NCBI GenBank assembly: GCA_019638455.1
Contig: JAHBTU010000002.1
Location: 840,501 to 904,500 of the forward strand
Direction of reading: 5' to 3'
Length of the DNA stretch: 64,000 bases
Source: Saprospiraceae bacterium
GTDB lineage: Bacteria; Bacteroidota; Bacteroidia; Chitinophagales; Saprospiraceae
A program made the translations under genes and the position numbers. Below, in pieces: positions 55,440 to 62,582 of this stretch; the first letter of the stretch is position 1; the number at the start of each line of letters is the position of its first letter. The notes under the pieces are model-generated. The model was given only the letters and a program-made list of their open reading frames with translations. It made no database searches and was not told the DNA's origin.

Positions 55440-56003
55440 ATGGCCTACACCGAATCAAATATGCTCCCGCTCGGCACCAAAGCGCCGGATTTCGCCCTGC
55501 CCGATACCGTGAGCGGGAAAACCGTCAGTCTCTCGGACGTGGCTTCCGGCGCACGGGCGACGGTGGTGATGTTCCTTTGCAATCACTGCCCTTATGTCCT
55601 TTATGTAAATCCTGAAATCGTGAATGTGGTAGCGGAATACAAATCGAAAGGCGTGTCGTTTGTCGGCATCAGCAGCAACGACGTGGTAACCCATCCCGAA
55701 GACGCGCCCGACAAAATGAGAACCCACGCGGCGGAAGTCGGCTACACATTTCCCTACCTTTACGACGAAAGTCAGGATGTCGCCCGTGCGTACGACGCGG
55801 CTTGTACGCCCGATTTTTATGTTTTTGACAAAGATTTAAAACTCTTTTATCGCGGTCAACTCGACCCCAGCCGTCCCAAGCGCAACCCGATTCCCCCGAC
55901 GGGCGAGGATTTGCGAGCGGCGCTGGATGCCGTTTTGGCCGGAAAACCCGCCCCTGAAATTCAAAGACCGAGCGGGGGGTGTAATATTAAATGGAAAAGT
56001 TGA
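55440..56003 (+). CDS. Thioredoxin-like (AhpC/TSA) protein
   Basis: A 187-residue cytoplasmic protein of the thioredoxin fold. The peroxiredoxin-type N-terminus (LPLGTKAPDFALPDTVSGKTVSLSDV) is followed by MFLCNHCPYVLYV, a CxxC-type active site (CNHC) near residues 49-52, and the cis-Pro loop ACTPDFYVFDKDLKLFY. It matches 'thioredoxin family protein' entries that carry the NHCPYV motif. Whether it acts as a reductase or a peroxidase is not decided. It lies directly after the inverted minisatellite and overlaps a possible start of the methyltransferase gene. Confidence 0.88.
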   Translation: MAYTESNMLPLGTKAPDFALPDTVSGKTVSLSDVASGARATVVMFLCNHCPYVLYVNPEIVNVVAEYKSKGVSFVGISSNDVVTHPEDAPDKMRTHAAEVGYTFPYLYDESQDVARAYDAACTPDFYVFDKDLKLFYRGQLDPSRPKRNPIPPTGEDLRAALDAVLAGKPAPEIQRPSGGCNIKWKS

Positions 56004-56044
56004 GGAGGCACGACATTCATCATTTATCATTCATTACTCAAGAT

Positions 56045-56629
56045 ATGCCAGAAGCATTCGGAAGACTTGACACAGACTTACAACTGCGGGAAAAAATCCT
56101 GCCTTTGTGTCGTTTGAAAAAAGGGGAAATTTGGGAAGATCCCCTCAGCGGGCATCGCGTAGGTGTTCTGGACGCTACCCGCCGACAGGATGTAGAGCAA
56201 ATTTTTAGCAAAGAAAAAACTGCGCTGTCTGTTCAAGACCCGCCCTATAACGTCGCAGTCGGCAATGAAAACACGGAAAACCTGTTCAAAATGAACTTGA
56301 GCGAGTACATGGATTTTTCCCAAAAGTGGATTGAAAACAATCTGGTGGTTTTAGGTAAAAATGCCAGTTTGTATGTTTGGCTTGGAGCCGACCAAAAAGA
56401 GCATTTTCAGCCTCTGCCCGATTTTATGATTATGATGCGCCAATTCTCTGAACTGGTATCGCGGAGTTTCATCACCATGCGCAACCAGCGTGGCTACGGG
56501 ACGCAAAAAAACTGGATGGCAGTTCGACAAGAATGTCTTTATTACACCAAAGGCAACGCATATTTTGATGTTAATGCCGAATACACAGATATTCCAAAGA
56601 TTTCAGGGGGTACACATTTTTTCAAGTAA
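56045..56629 (+). pseudogene. DNA methyltransferase, 5' fragment cut by IS4
   Basis: This is the N-terminal half of a beta-class N6-adenine/N4-cytosine methyltransferase. The catalytic motif IV is VQDPPYNVAVG near residue 65. FSQKWIENNLVVLGKNASLYVWLG and NQRGYGTQKNWMAVRQECLYYTKG follow, as in this family. A start at 55991 (18 residues longer) overlaps the thioredoxin gene; 56045 is chosen. After base 56600 the frame runs into an IS4-family element and stops at 56629. Joining 56600 to 57839 restores a 339-residue enzyme. Confidence 0.85.
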
Positions 56630-57830
56630 AAACCCAGTCAAAGTTCTTTGACAAATCAGAAAAGAAATCTAAGGCGATGTGAAAGGCTTCGTCCCAACAC
56701 TTTTGGGCCAGATGGATAGGCCCCATTTTTTCGATTTTATCCTTTCGGAGGAATGTTTTGAGTTTGCCGACGGGGCAATAGTGTTTGACGAAACAGCCCA
56801 GGCAAAAGGTCAGGACAAACGCCGTGGCGACGATCAAGATCAGTTTGGCGATTCTGTCGGCATCCTTGATTTGGGTCTTGTGGAGTTGAAACCCCTTTGA
56901 TTTGAGGTTTTTGAACATGGTCTCTATCTTGAACCGCTTTCGGTAGTAAGAGCAGGCCATGTCTCCCACATCCATGTTGGTGAGCAGGAAAATAGGTTTG
57001 TCGAAGCCTTTTTCGTGCCAGCACACGGCGTTGATGCCGTCCACGGCATCGGGCACAAACACCGCCCGCTCGCCCTTGGCGGGCGACAGGGCATCCATGC
57101 GCGCCGTTTCGCCGCCACAGTCCACCACCCGGTCGCAGGAAGTGCGCAGGACAAACTCCCAGTGCTGGTCGGCGCACCATCGGCGCAATTGCTGCCCGTC
57201 GAACTCGCCGTCGCCCAAGAGTACCTTGCGGCAACCCTCGGGTACTATGGGCAGCAGCGTGTGCAGCAGGTCCAAGTGCATTTGTTCGGGAAAGTGCCCC
57301 TTTTCCCCCTCCTTGACCAGCCAAACGAGCGGCAGGGCAAAGCCCCCGCACAAAACCGAGAGCATCAGGCTGCTGTGCTTGGTGCCCGTTTGGCTGCCAT
57401 CGATGACGAAAACCAACTCGCCCCCCTTGGCCGCCATGCCCAAAAAGCGTTTCGCCAACGGCAGGAAGAACAACTGCCAGTCCACCCATTTGTTCCCAAG
57501 CCAGCGCTTCGCCTCTTGCAGCAGGCTGTTCTTGTTGCCCGTACCCTCGCCGTGCCGGGGCTGGCTCATGCCCTCCACCGCGCACGACTTGCTCTTCATG
57601 CAGCCGTGGACGAGGCTCGCCATCGTCTGAAGGCGGCGCAGGTGGTTGCCTCGGGGTGCAACTTCACTGGTCTTTGCCAGAAAATCCACAATATCTTTGT
57701 AGGCGCTTTTGCGCATAAGGAAGGGGGGGATTGTTGTGTCAGAAGCCACAAAACTCCCCTTCTGTTTTCTTTTCCGTTTGTCAAAGAACTACTCCTGTTT
57801 TCTTTGGACTAAAATGTGTACCCCCTGAAA
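56601..57830 (-). mobile_element. IS4-family insertion sequence, 1230 bp
   Basis: Terminal inverted repeats begin TTTCAGGGGGTACACATTTT at both ends (20 bp perfect, with a further match AGTTCTTTGACAAA inside). They are flanked by TCCAAAGA at 56593-56600 and 57831-57838, an 8-bp target duplication (9 bp if the border is moved by one base). One intact transposase gene lies inside. The element interrupts the methyltransferase gene. Confidence 0.93.
56622..57716 (-). CDS. IS4-family DDE transposase
   Basis: A 364-residue transposase. The start at 57716 (MRKSAYKDIVDFLAKTSE) is preferred; a GTG at 57749 would add 11 residues. The triad is complete: first Asp in FVIDGSQTG, second Asp in LLGDGEFDG, and Glu in the YREK-type signature YRKRFKIETMFKNLK (Y-x2-R-x3-E-x6-K). 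A hydrophobic segment (LILIVATAFVLTFCLGCF) follows, as in many IS4 enzymes. The gene is intact and the ends are well preserved, so the element may be active or recently so. Confidence 0.92.
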   Translation of the reverse strand: MRKSAYKDIVDFLAKTSEVAPRGNHLRRLQTMASLVHGCMKSKSCAVEGMSQPRHGEGTGNKNSLLQEAKRWLGNKWVDWQLFFLPLAKRFLGMAAKGGELVFVIDGSQTGTKHSSLMLSVLCGGFALPLVWLVKEGEKGHFPEQMHLDLLHTLLPIVPEGCRKVLLGDGEFDGQQLRRWCADQHWEFVLRTSCDRVVDCGGETARMDALSPAKGERAVFVPDAVDGINAVCWHEKGFDKPIFLLTNMDVGDMACSYYRKRFKIETMFKNLKSKGFQLHKTQIKDADRIAKLILIVATAFVLTFCLGCFVKHYCPVGKLKTFLRKDKIEKMGPIHLAQKCWDEAFHIALDFFSDLSKNFDWVFT

Positions 57831-57838
57831 TCCAAAGA

Positions 57839-58302
57839 TTCTGCGCGGATACTACAAAGAGGTAAATGGGGCTAAAACTGAAAATATGGAGCGAAGCAAA
57901 TCCGAGAATATCCGGGCGGGTAATGTTTGGGTGGATGTGCAACAAGTTTTTTATCGAATGGTCGAAAACGTGGCCGGGTGTTACGCTCAAAAACCCTTGA
58001 AATCAATCGAAAGAATTGTCAAAGCCAGCAGCGCGCCCGGTGATTTGATTTCGGATTTTTTCGCACATTCTGGCACTACGCTGATTGTTGGCGAAATGTT
58101 GAAGCGCAAAGTTTTTACCTTCGATATTGACCCCGTTTTTGCAGAACTGACGATTAGAAGACTCGAAAATTTAAGAAAAACTGGAGAGCCGGGCTGGCAA
58201 TTCGGCAATCCCTTCCCTGAAATTGCTGATTGGATTGTTCAAATAAGAGAAGAAGGGTCTGTTCAAAATCAAACTTTTGCCGCTCAAACATCTCTTTTTT
58301 GA
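57839..58302 (+). pseudogene. DNA methyltransferase, 3' fragment after IS4
   Basis: This is the C-terminal half of the methyltransferase, in frame from ILRGYYKEVNG through SENIRAGNVWVDVQQVFYRM. It carries DLISDFFAHSGTTLIVGEML, the cofactor-binding motif I (family form DxFxGSGTT; here DFFAHSGTT). Motif IV before motif I is the beta-class order. The stop overlaps the start of the presumed restriction gene by one base (TGATG), so the two were a translationally coupled R-M pair. Confidence 0.85.
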
Positions 58303-59071
58303 TGGAAACTCTGAAAGCCCAATTAGATGACTTGATTAGCAGGCTCGAAAATGCCAATGATTTTCGCTTGCAACTTGACGACCTTGTGTCGGTCATGCCT
58401 TTCAACAGGTACGAGTTCGTGATTGCCACTCTGTTGAGCCGCCAAAAATTGACTTATGGGGAGTACATGGAGATGCGTAATGCCTACATTGACAGAAACC
58501 TGTACCTCTCTATTTTTGAAATTTCATCGCCGCGAGGTTTTGGCGACACTTGGGCGTTCGGCCACTTGTTGGAAGTAGAATCTGATTTGAAAAGACCAAA
58601 CAAGAAGATTGACCCAGCGTATTCCGGCTAATACGACCTATATCTGGAACACAAAGAGCAATTTATTCGAATTGAGGTAAAGGCATCAAGAGCGGTTGAC
58701 AAAGACAGGCCAGAATTGCCTCTTTACGAAAAAGCTTTACCCTCCATTTCTTCAAAACCATTTTTGATGAATTTTCGCAGTTGAAGCCAAGTTGTTGCGA
58801 TGTCTTTGTTTGGCTTGCAGTGTATCGAGACAAATTCAAGTATTGGGCTATACCGTCTGACTATATCCAAACGCACCGAGACTTTGTCCCGCAACATCGA
58901 AACGAGGGAACTGCTTCGAGAGGTAGCGATTTTCAGAAAACAGATATTTTTGAAGGCCAGTTAATGGTGACAGAACAGAACATTGGCAAATTCGACAACT
59001 TCCTGTGTTCCTCCAAAGATTTGAAAAACAAAGTAATAGTCGCATTTGAGCAACAATCGAAAAACAAGTAA
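58302..59071 (+). pseudogene. Restriction endonuclease-like gene, broken by stop and frameshift
   Basis: The frame opens METLKAQLDDLISRLENAND and runs to a TAA at 58629-58631 after PAYSG. In the same frame it continues YDLYLEHKEQFIRIEVKASRAVD, a D...ExK nuclease motif. A one-base frameshift lies near 58750-58765, after which TIFDEFSQLKPSCCDVFVWLAVYRDKF continues in another frame to 59071. Without the two lesions the protein would be about 256 residues. Position after a methyltransferase and the PD-(D/E)XK motif indicate the cognate endonuclease, now inactive. A sequencing error could explain one lesion but hardly both. Confidence 0.75.
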
Positions 59072-59115
59072 GCTCAACTAATCACCAAATCCACAAATCA
59101 ACGAATCCACAATTC

Positions 59116-59976
59116 ATGCGACCACAGCAAATCACCGACGCACAAATTCAAGACTTCATCGTCGCCGGGCTAAAAGAAGACATCGGCGCGGGCGACCATA
59201 CCTCTTTGGCGACGATTCCGGCGGACAGCCGCAGCCGCGCTGTGCTGAAAATCAAAGACTACGGCGTGTTGGCGGGCGTAGAACTGGCCGAGCGCATCTT
59301 CCGCCACCTCGACCCGACGGCCAAAGTGACCGTCCACAAACCCGACGGCTCCGACGTGCTCTTCGGGCAGGTCGGCTTTGAGGTAGAGGCCAACACGCGT
59401 GCCATGCTACAAGCCGAGCGCCTTACCCTCAACACCATGCAGCGCATGAGCGGCATCGCCACGCTGAGCAGCCGCTTCGCCTTCGAGGTGGGCGACTTGC
59501 CCGTGAAAGTGCTCGACACGCGCAAAACCACGCCGCTCATTCGCTTTCTGGAAAAATGGGCCGTCAGCATCGGCGGCTGCGAAAACTACCGCTGGGGCCT
59601 CTACGACTGGATGATGATAAAGGACAACCACGCGGACGCGGCGGGCGGCGTTCGCAAAGCCATCGAACGGGCGCATGCCTATTTGAAGGAAAAAAATCTC
59701 AATCTCGGCATCACGGTCGAAGTACGCAACTTGGTCGAGTTAGAGGAAGTTCTGAATGTTGGCGGCATCACGCGCATCATGTTCGATAATTTTGAAATTC
59801 CGATTTTGCACGAAGCCGTCGCTATCGTGGGCGGTCGTTTCGAGACCGAAGCCTCTGGCGGCATCACCCTTTTCAACGTCAGAAAATATGCCCAAACAGG
59901 GGTCAATTATGTTTCGGCAGGCGCCTTGACTCATTCGGCGCAACCGCTGGACCTTAGTTTAAAAGTTGTTCGTTGA
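59116..59976 (+). CDS. nadC: Nicotinate-nucleotide pyrophosphorylase (carboxylating)
   Basis: NadC makes nicotinate mononucleotide from quinolinate and PRPP in NAD synthesis. The 286-residue product has LKEDIGAGDHTSLATIP at the N-terminus, the PRPP/quinolinate motifs VLDTRKTTPLIRFLEKWAV and MIKDNH, TVEVRNLVELEEVL, and the C-terminal EASGGITLFNVRKYAQTGVNYVSAGALTH, all typical. Length is normal. No nadA or nadB gene is adjacent. It lies between the decayed R-M genes and the repeat-bearing region at 60 kb. Confidence 0.96.
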   Translation: MRPQQITDAQIQDFIVAGLKEDIGAGDHTSLATIPADSRSRAVLKIKDYGVLAGVELAERIFRHLDPTAKVTVHKPDGSDVLFGQVGFEVEANTRAMLQAERLTLNTMQRMSGIATLSSRFAFEVGDLPVKVLDTRKTTPLIRFLEKWAVSIGGCENYRWGLYDWMMIKDNHADAAGGVRKAIERAHAYLKEKNLNLGITVEVRNLVELEEVLNVGGITRIMFDNFEIPILHEAVAIVGGRFETEASGGITLFNVRKYAQTGVNYVSAGALTHSAQPLDLSLKVVR

Positions 59977-60486
59977 TAGTAGTTTGTTCTTCGTTCGCAG
60001 AGCGATATATGGCAAGATAACAACTGAAAACGAACGACTAAGAACCAATAACCACACTGCTGGACATTTTTAAATTTGCCACGAAGTCACAAAGACGCAA
60101 AGCAAAATACGCATTGATTTGCCGTATGTTGTGACTTTGTGCACACTGCTGGACAGTTTCAAATTTGCCACGAAGCCACAAAGACGCAAAGTAAAATACG
60201 CATTGATTTGCCGCATGTTGTGACTTTGTGCACACTGCTGGACATTTTTAAATTTGCCACGAAGCCACAAAGACGCAAAGCAAAATACGCATTGATTTGC
60301 CGCATGTTGTGACTTTGTGCACACTGCTGGACAGTTTCAAATTTGCCACGAAGCCACAAAGACGCAAAGCAAAATACGCATTGATTTGCCGCATGTTGTG
60401 ACTTTGTGTCTTTACAGCACAAAAATAATGTCCAGTAGTGTGACCAATAACCAACAACTAAGAACCAGTAACCAACAACTAAACTC
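59977..60486. other. Intergenic region dominated by a repeat element
   Basis: 510 bp between nadC and the ABA4-like gene, most of it the 390-bp element at 60053-60442. Outside it are short A/C-rich direct repeats (ACTAAGAACCARTAACCAAC type) just before the ABA4-like start. The frames that cross this region are made of repeat sequence and are not genes. Confidence 0.7.
60053..60442. mobile_element. 390-bp MITE-like element with four 89-bp units
   Basis: Four near-identical 89-bp units start at 60053, 60142, 60231 and 60320; a 34-bp tail ends AATGTCCAGTAGTGTG at 60442. Left end CACACTGCTGGACATT and right end are 14-bp inverted repeats with one mismatch. A perfect 9-bp duplication, ACCAATAAC, flanks it (60044-60052 and 60443-60451), although the host sequence is itself repetitive. 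It is the 123-bp element of 23241-23363 with three extra internal units (123 + 3x89 = 390). Confidence 0.88.
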
Positions 60487-60915
60487 ATGTCATCCGACGA
60501 TTTTTACTGGTATGCCAGCGTGCTGATTTTCATCCCGTGGGCGCTGTTGATTTTTGCCCCCAGATGGCAATATACCGAACCCATTGCCTTTGGCTCAGCG
60601 GTCGTGTTGCTGTTGGCAGCGGCTATTTTCACCATTCAATACTTAGTGGGTGCGGAAGCTGGCGGCAGCCTGCGCTCGTTGGATGGACTGACCAACCTAT
60701 TCCGCAGCAAGGAGATGCTCCTGACGGGCTGGCTCAACTACCTTTCTTTTTGCCTACTGGTCGGCACTTGGCAAACGCACGATGCGCGGCAGCTGAAAAT
60801 CGGACATATTTTTCTCATCCCCAGTTTGTTGCTCACAATGCTGACGGGGCCAGCGGGGTTGCTGCTCTACCTCGTCGCGCGGTTTTTTAAAACCAAAAAA
60901 TGGGAAGTCGGGTGA
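60487..60915 (+). CDS. ABA4-like (DUF4281) membrane protein
   Basis: A 142-residue protein with four hydrophobic segments (VLIFIPWALLIFA, AFGSAVVLLLAAAIFTIQYLV, LNYLSFCLLVGTW, and FLIPSLLLTMLTGPAGLLLYLVARFF). The last segment with HDARQLKIGHIFLIPSL matches the ABA4-like family, named for a plant protein needed for neoxanthin formation. Bacterial members are common but their role is not established; a link to carotenoids is possible but there is no carotenoid gene nearby. The start at 60487 comes just after a simple A/C-rich repeat. Confidence 0.8.
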   Translation: MSSDDFYWYASVLIFIPWALLIFAPRWQYTEPIAFGSAVVLLLAAAIFTIQYLVGAEAGGSLRSLDGLTNLFRSKEMLLTGWLNYLSFCLLVGTWQTHDARQLKIGHIFLIPSLLLTMLTGPAGLLLYLVARFFKTKKWEVG

Positions 60916-61006
60916 TTCACGCGAAAACGCGGGGAAATTTAAAAGTTGTTGATTATCAGAAATAAAACCCGCCGTCCCTTCGCGGCTCAAAGCCCTTGAA
61001 GCGACT

Positions 61007-61014
61007 TACCTTTG
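61007..61014 (+). promoter_or_regulatory. Bacteroidota -7 box (TACCTTTG)
   Basis: A perfect TAnnTTTG match about 30 bp before the first possible helicase start. The transcript would begin just ahead of the inverted repeat at 61042-61092. Confidence 0.45.
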
Positions 61015-61041
61015 TGCCTAAATTTATCCTTTAACAAAAGA

Positions 61042-61092
61042 CTCGTTGCGATGGGGGGCTTTGAGTGAAGGGAAAGCCCTCTACCGCAACGA
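61042..61092. repeat. Imperfect inverted repeat at the helicase 5' end
   Basis: CTCGTTGCGATGGGGGGCTTT and AAAGCCCTCTACCGCAACGAG are arms with a few mismatches around a loop of about 10 bases. The left arm resembles the ends of the 162-bp element at 62419-62580. It lies across the first possible start codons of the helicase gene, so it may sequester the start in the mRNA. Confidence 0.6.
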
Positions 61093-62416
61093 GGCTAAAA
61101 ACAACCACTCATTGGATTTTACTGAATTTGGATTCGACCCCGACTTGCTCGACGGCATAGAGGCCCTCAATTTTAAAACTGCTACCCCCATACAGGAGAA
61201 GGCTATTCCCGTGATTTTAGAGGGCAAAGACCTTATCGGCATCGCGCAGACAGGCACGGGGAAAACAGCAGCCTTCGTGCTGCCCATCATCCACAAGATA
61301 TTGGAATCGAACGAGGCCAACTACACGCAGGCGCTCATCATCGTGCCGACCCGCGAACTGGCCATGCAGATTGATCAAGCCATTGCCGCATATTCCTATT
61401 TCACCGACATCTCCTCCATTGCCGTCTATGGCGGCGGCGGCGGGAAAGATTTTGCGCAAGGCAAGGAGGCCATCACAAGCGGCACGGACATCATCATCGC
61501 TACGCCGGGACGGCTGCTCGCGCATATTAATCTGGGCTACGTCAATTTTTCGCGTCTGCGTTTTCTGGTGCTTGACGAGGCCGACAGAATGCTCGACATG
61601 GGTTTCATGCCCGACCTCACCAAAATCATCAAAACACTCAATCCCCAACGACAGAGCCTGCTCTTTTCCGCCACCATGCCACAAGGGGTGATGAAATTGG
61701 CCAAAACCCTCTTGCGCAACCCCGTCACCGTCAGCATTGCCCTGTCGAAACCCGCCGAGGGTGTCAGCCAGGGAGCCTACATGGTGAACGACCGCCAGAA
61801 ATTGCCGCTGATAGCCGACATCCTTAAAGACCGCACGGGCCAGCGCATCTTAATATTCTGCTCGAGCAAAATCGCCGTCGGCCAACTCTATCAGCAATTG
61901 AAAAGCCGAGGGCTGCCGATTGCCCGAATCAGTAGCGACCTTGAGCAGGAAGAGCGCGAACAGGTGATGCTTGCCTTCCGCAACCGCCAAACCGACATTC
62001 TCGTCGCCACCGACGTGCTCAGTCGGGGTATTGACATTGACGGCATTGACCTCGTGGTGAACTACGACGTGCCGCGCGACGCGGAGGACTATGTGCACCG
62101 CATCGGTCGCACGGCCCGCGCCGCCCGCAAGGGCGCTGCCCTCACCTTGGTCTCTCACGCAGACTTGGTGCGCTTCAAGCGCATCGAAAAATTGATTGGC
62201 AACGAGGTGCCAAAAATCCCCGTGCCACCGCATATCGGCTCAGGCGAAGAGCGTGACCGTCATCGCTCGCGCCGCAAGCCAAAGAAGGCGAAACCTATCA
62301 GCACGGGAAAACAAGAGGCCGATAAAAAGCCTCCGGGCGAAGGTGAAAAATCGCAAAGAAGGCGGCGAAGAAGAGGGGGCAAGGGCAGACCCAAAGTGGG
62401 GGGGGATGCTGCATGA
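61046..62416 (+). CDS. DEAD-box RNA helicase
   Basis: A 456-residue helicase with all core motifs: Q-motif region FKTATPIQEKAIP, AQTGTGKT (I), PTRELA (Ia), TPGR (Ib), DEAD (II), SAT (III), ATDVLSRGIDI (V) and HRIGRTAR (VI). A basic tail (RRRRRRGGKGRPKVGG) probably binds RNA. The start is uncertain: TTG at 61046 gives the longest form but lies in an inverted repeat with no family similarity. TTG at 61112 (LDFTEFGFDPDLLDG) matches the usual DEAD-box N-terminus and may be the true start. Bacterial relatives assist ribosome assembly or cold adaptation. Confidence 0.93.
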   Translation: MRWGALSEGKALYRNEAKNNHSLDFTEFGFDPDLLDGIEALNFKTATPIQEKAIPVILEGKDLIGIAQTGTGKTAAFVLPIIHKILESNEANYTQALIIVPTRELAMQIDQAIAAYSYFTDISSIAVYGGGGGKDFAQGKEAITSGTDIIIATPGRLLAHINLGYVNFSRLRFLVLDEADRMLDMGFMPDLTKIIKTLNPQRQSLLFSATMPQGVMKLAKTLLRNPVTVSIALSKPAEGVSQGAYMVNDRQKLPLIADILKDRTGQRILIFCSSKIAVGQLYQQLKSRGLPIARISSDLEQEEREQVMLAFRNRQTDILVATDVLSRGIDIDGIDLVVNYDVPRDAEDYVHRIGRTARAARKGAALTLVSHADLVRFKRIEKLIGNEVPKIPVPPHIGSGEERDRHRSRRKPKKAKPISTGKQEADKKPPGEGEKSQRRRRRRGGKGRPKVGGDAA

Positions 62417-62418
62417 TT

Positions 62419-62580
62419 AGGCTTGTTGCGGTGGAAGGCTTTGAGTGAAGAAGATTGCCATTTTTTCGACTGGCAAGGCAAATTTTGCAGTCGAAATCGG
62501 ATATGTTCGGCGAAAAATTTAACGAAGCCAGTCGGAAAAAGGGCTTTCTCTTCACCTAAGGCCTCCACCGCAACAAGCCT
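62419..62580. repeat. 162-bp element with ~30-bp inverted ends
   Basis: It starts AGGCTTGTTGCGGTGGAAGG and its reverse complement starts AGGCTTGTTGCGGTGGAGGC; the inverted ends match over about 30 bp with a few changes. A second inverted pair lies inside (TTTTTCGACTGGC and GCCAGTCGGAAAAA). It fills exactly the space between the convergent helicase and feoB stops and may act as a terminator for both strands. Its ends recur at 61042-61092. Confidence 0.75.
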
Positions 62581-62582
62581 AT

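Noticed and set aside
60053..60442. CRISPR array or small proteins of the CTKSQHAANQC type
   Set aside because: The 89-bp units are head-to-tail without spacers; the frames are repeat translations present on both strands.
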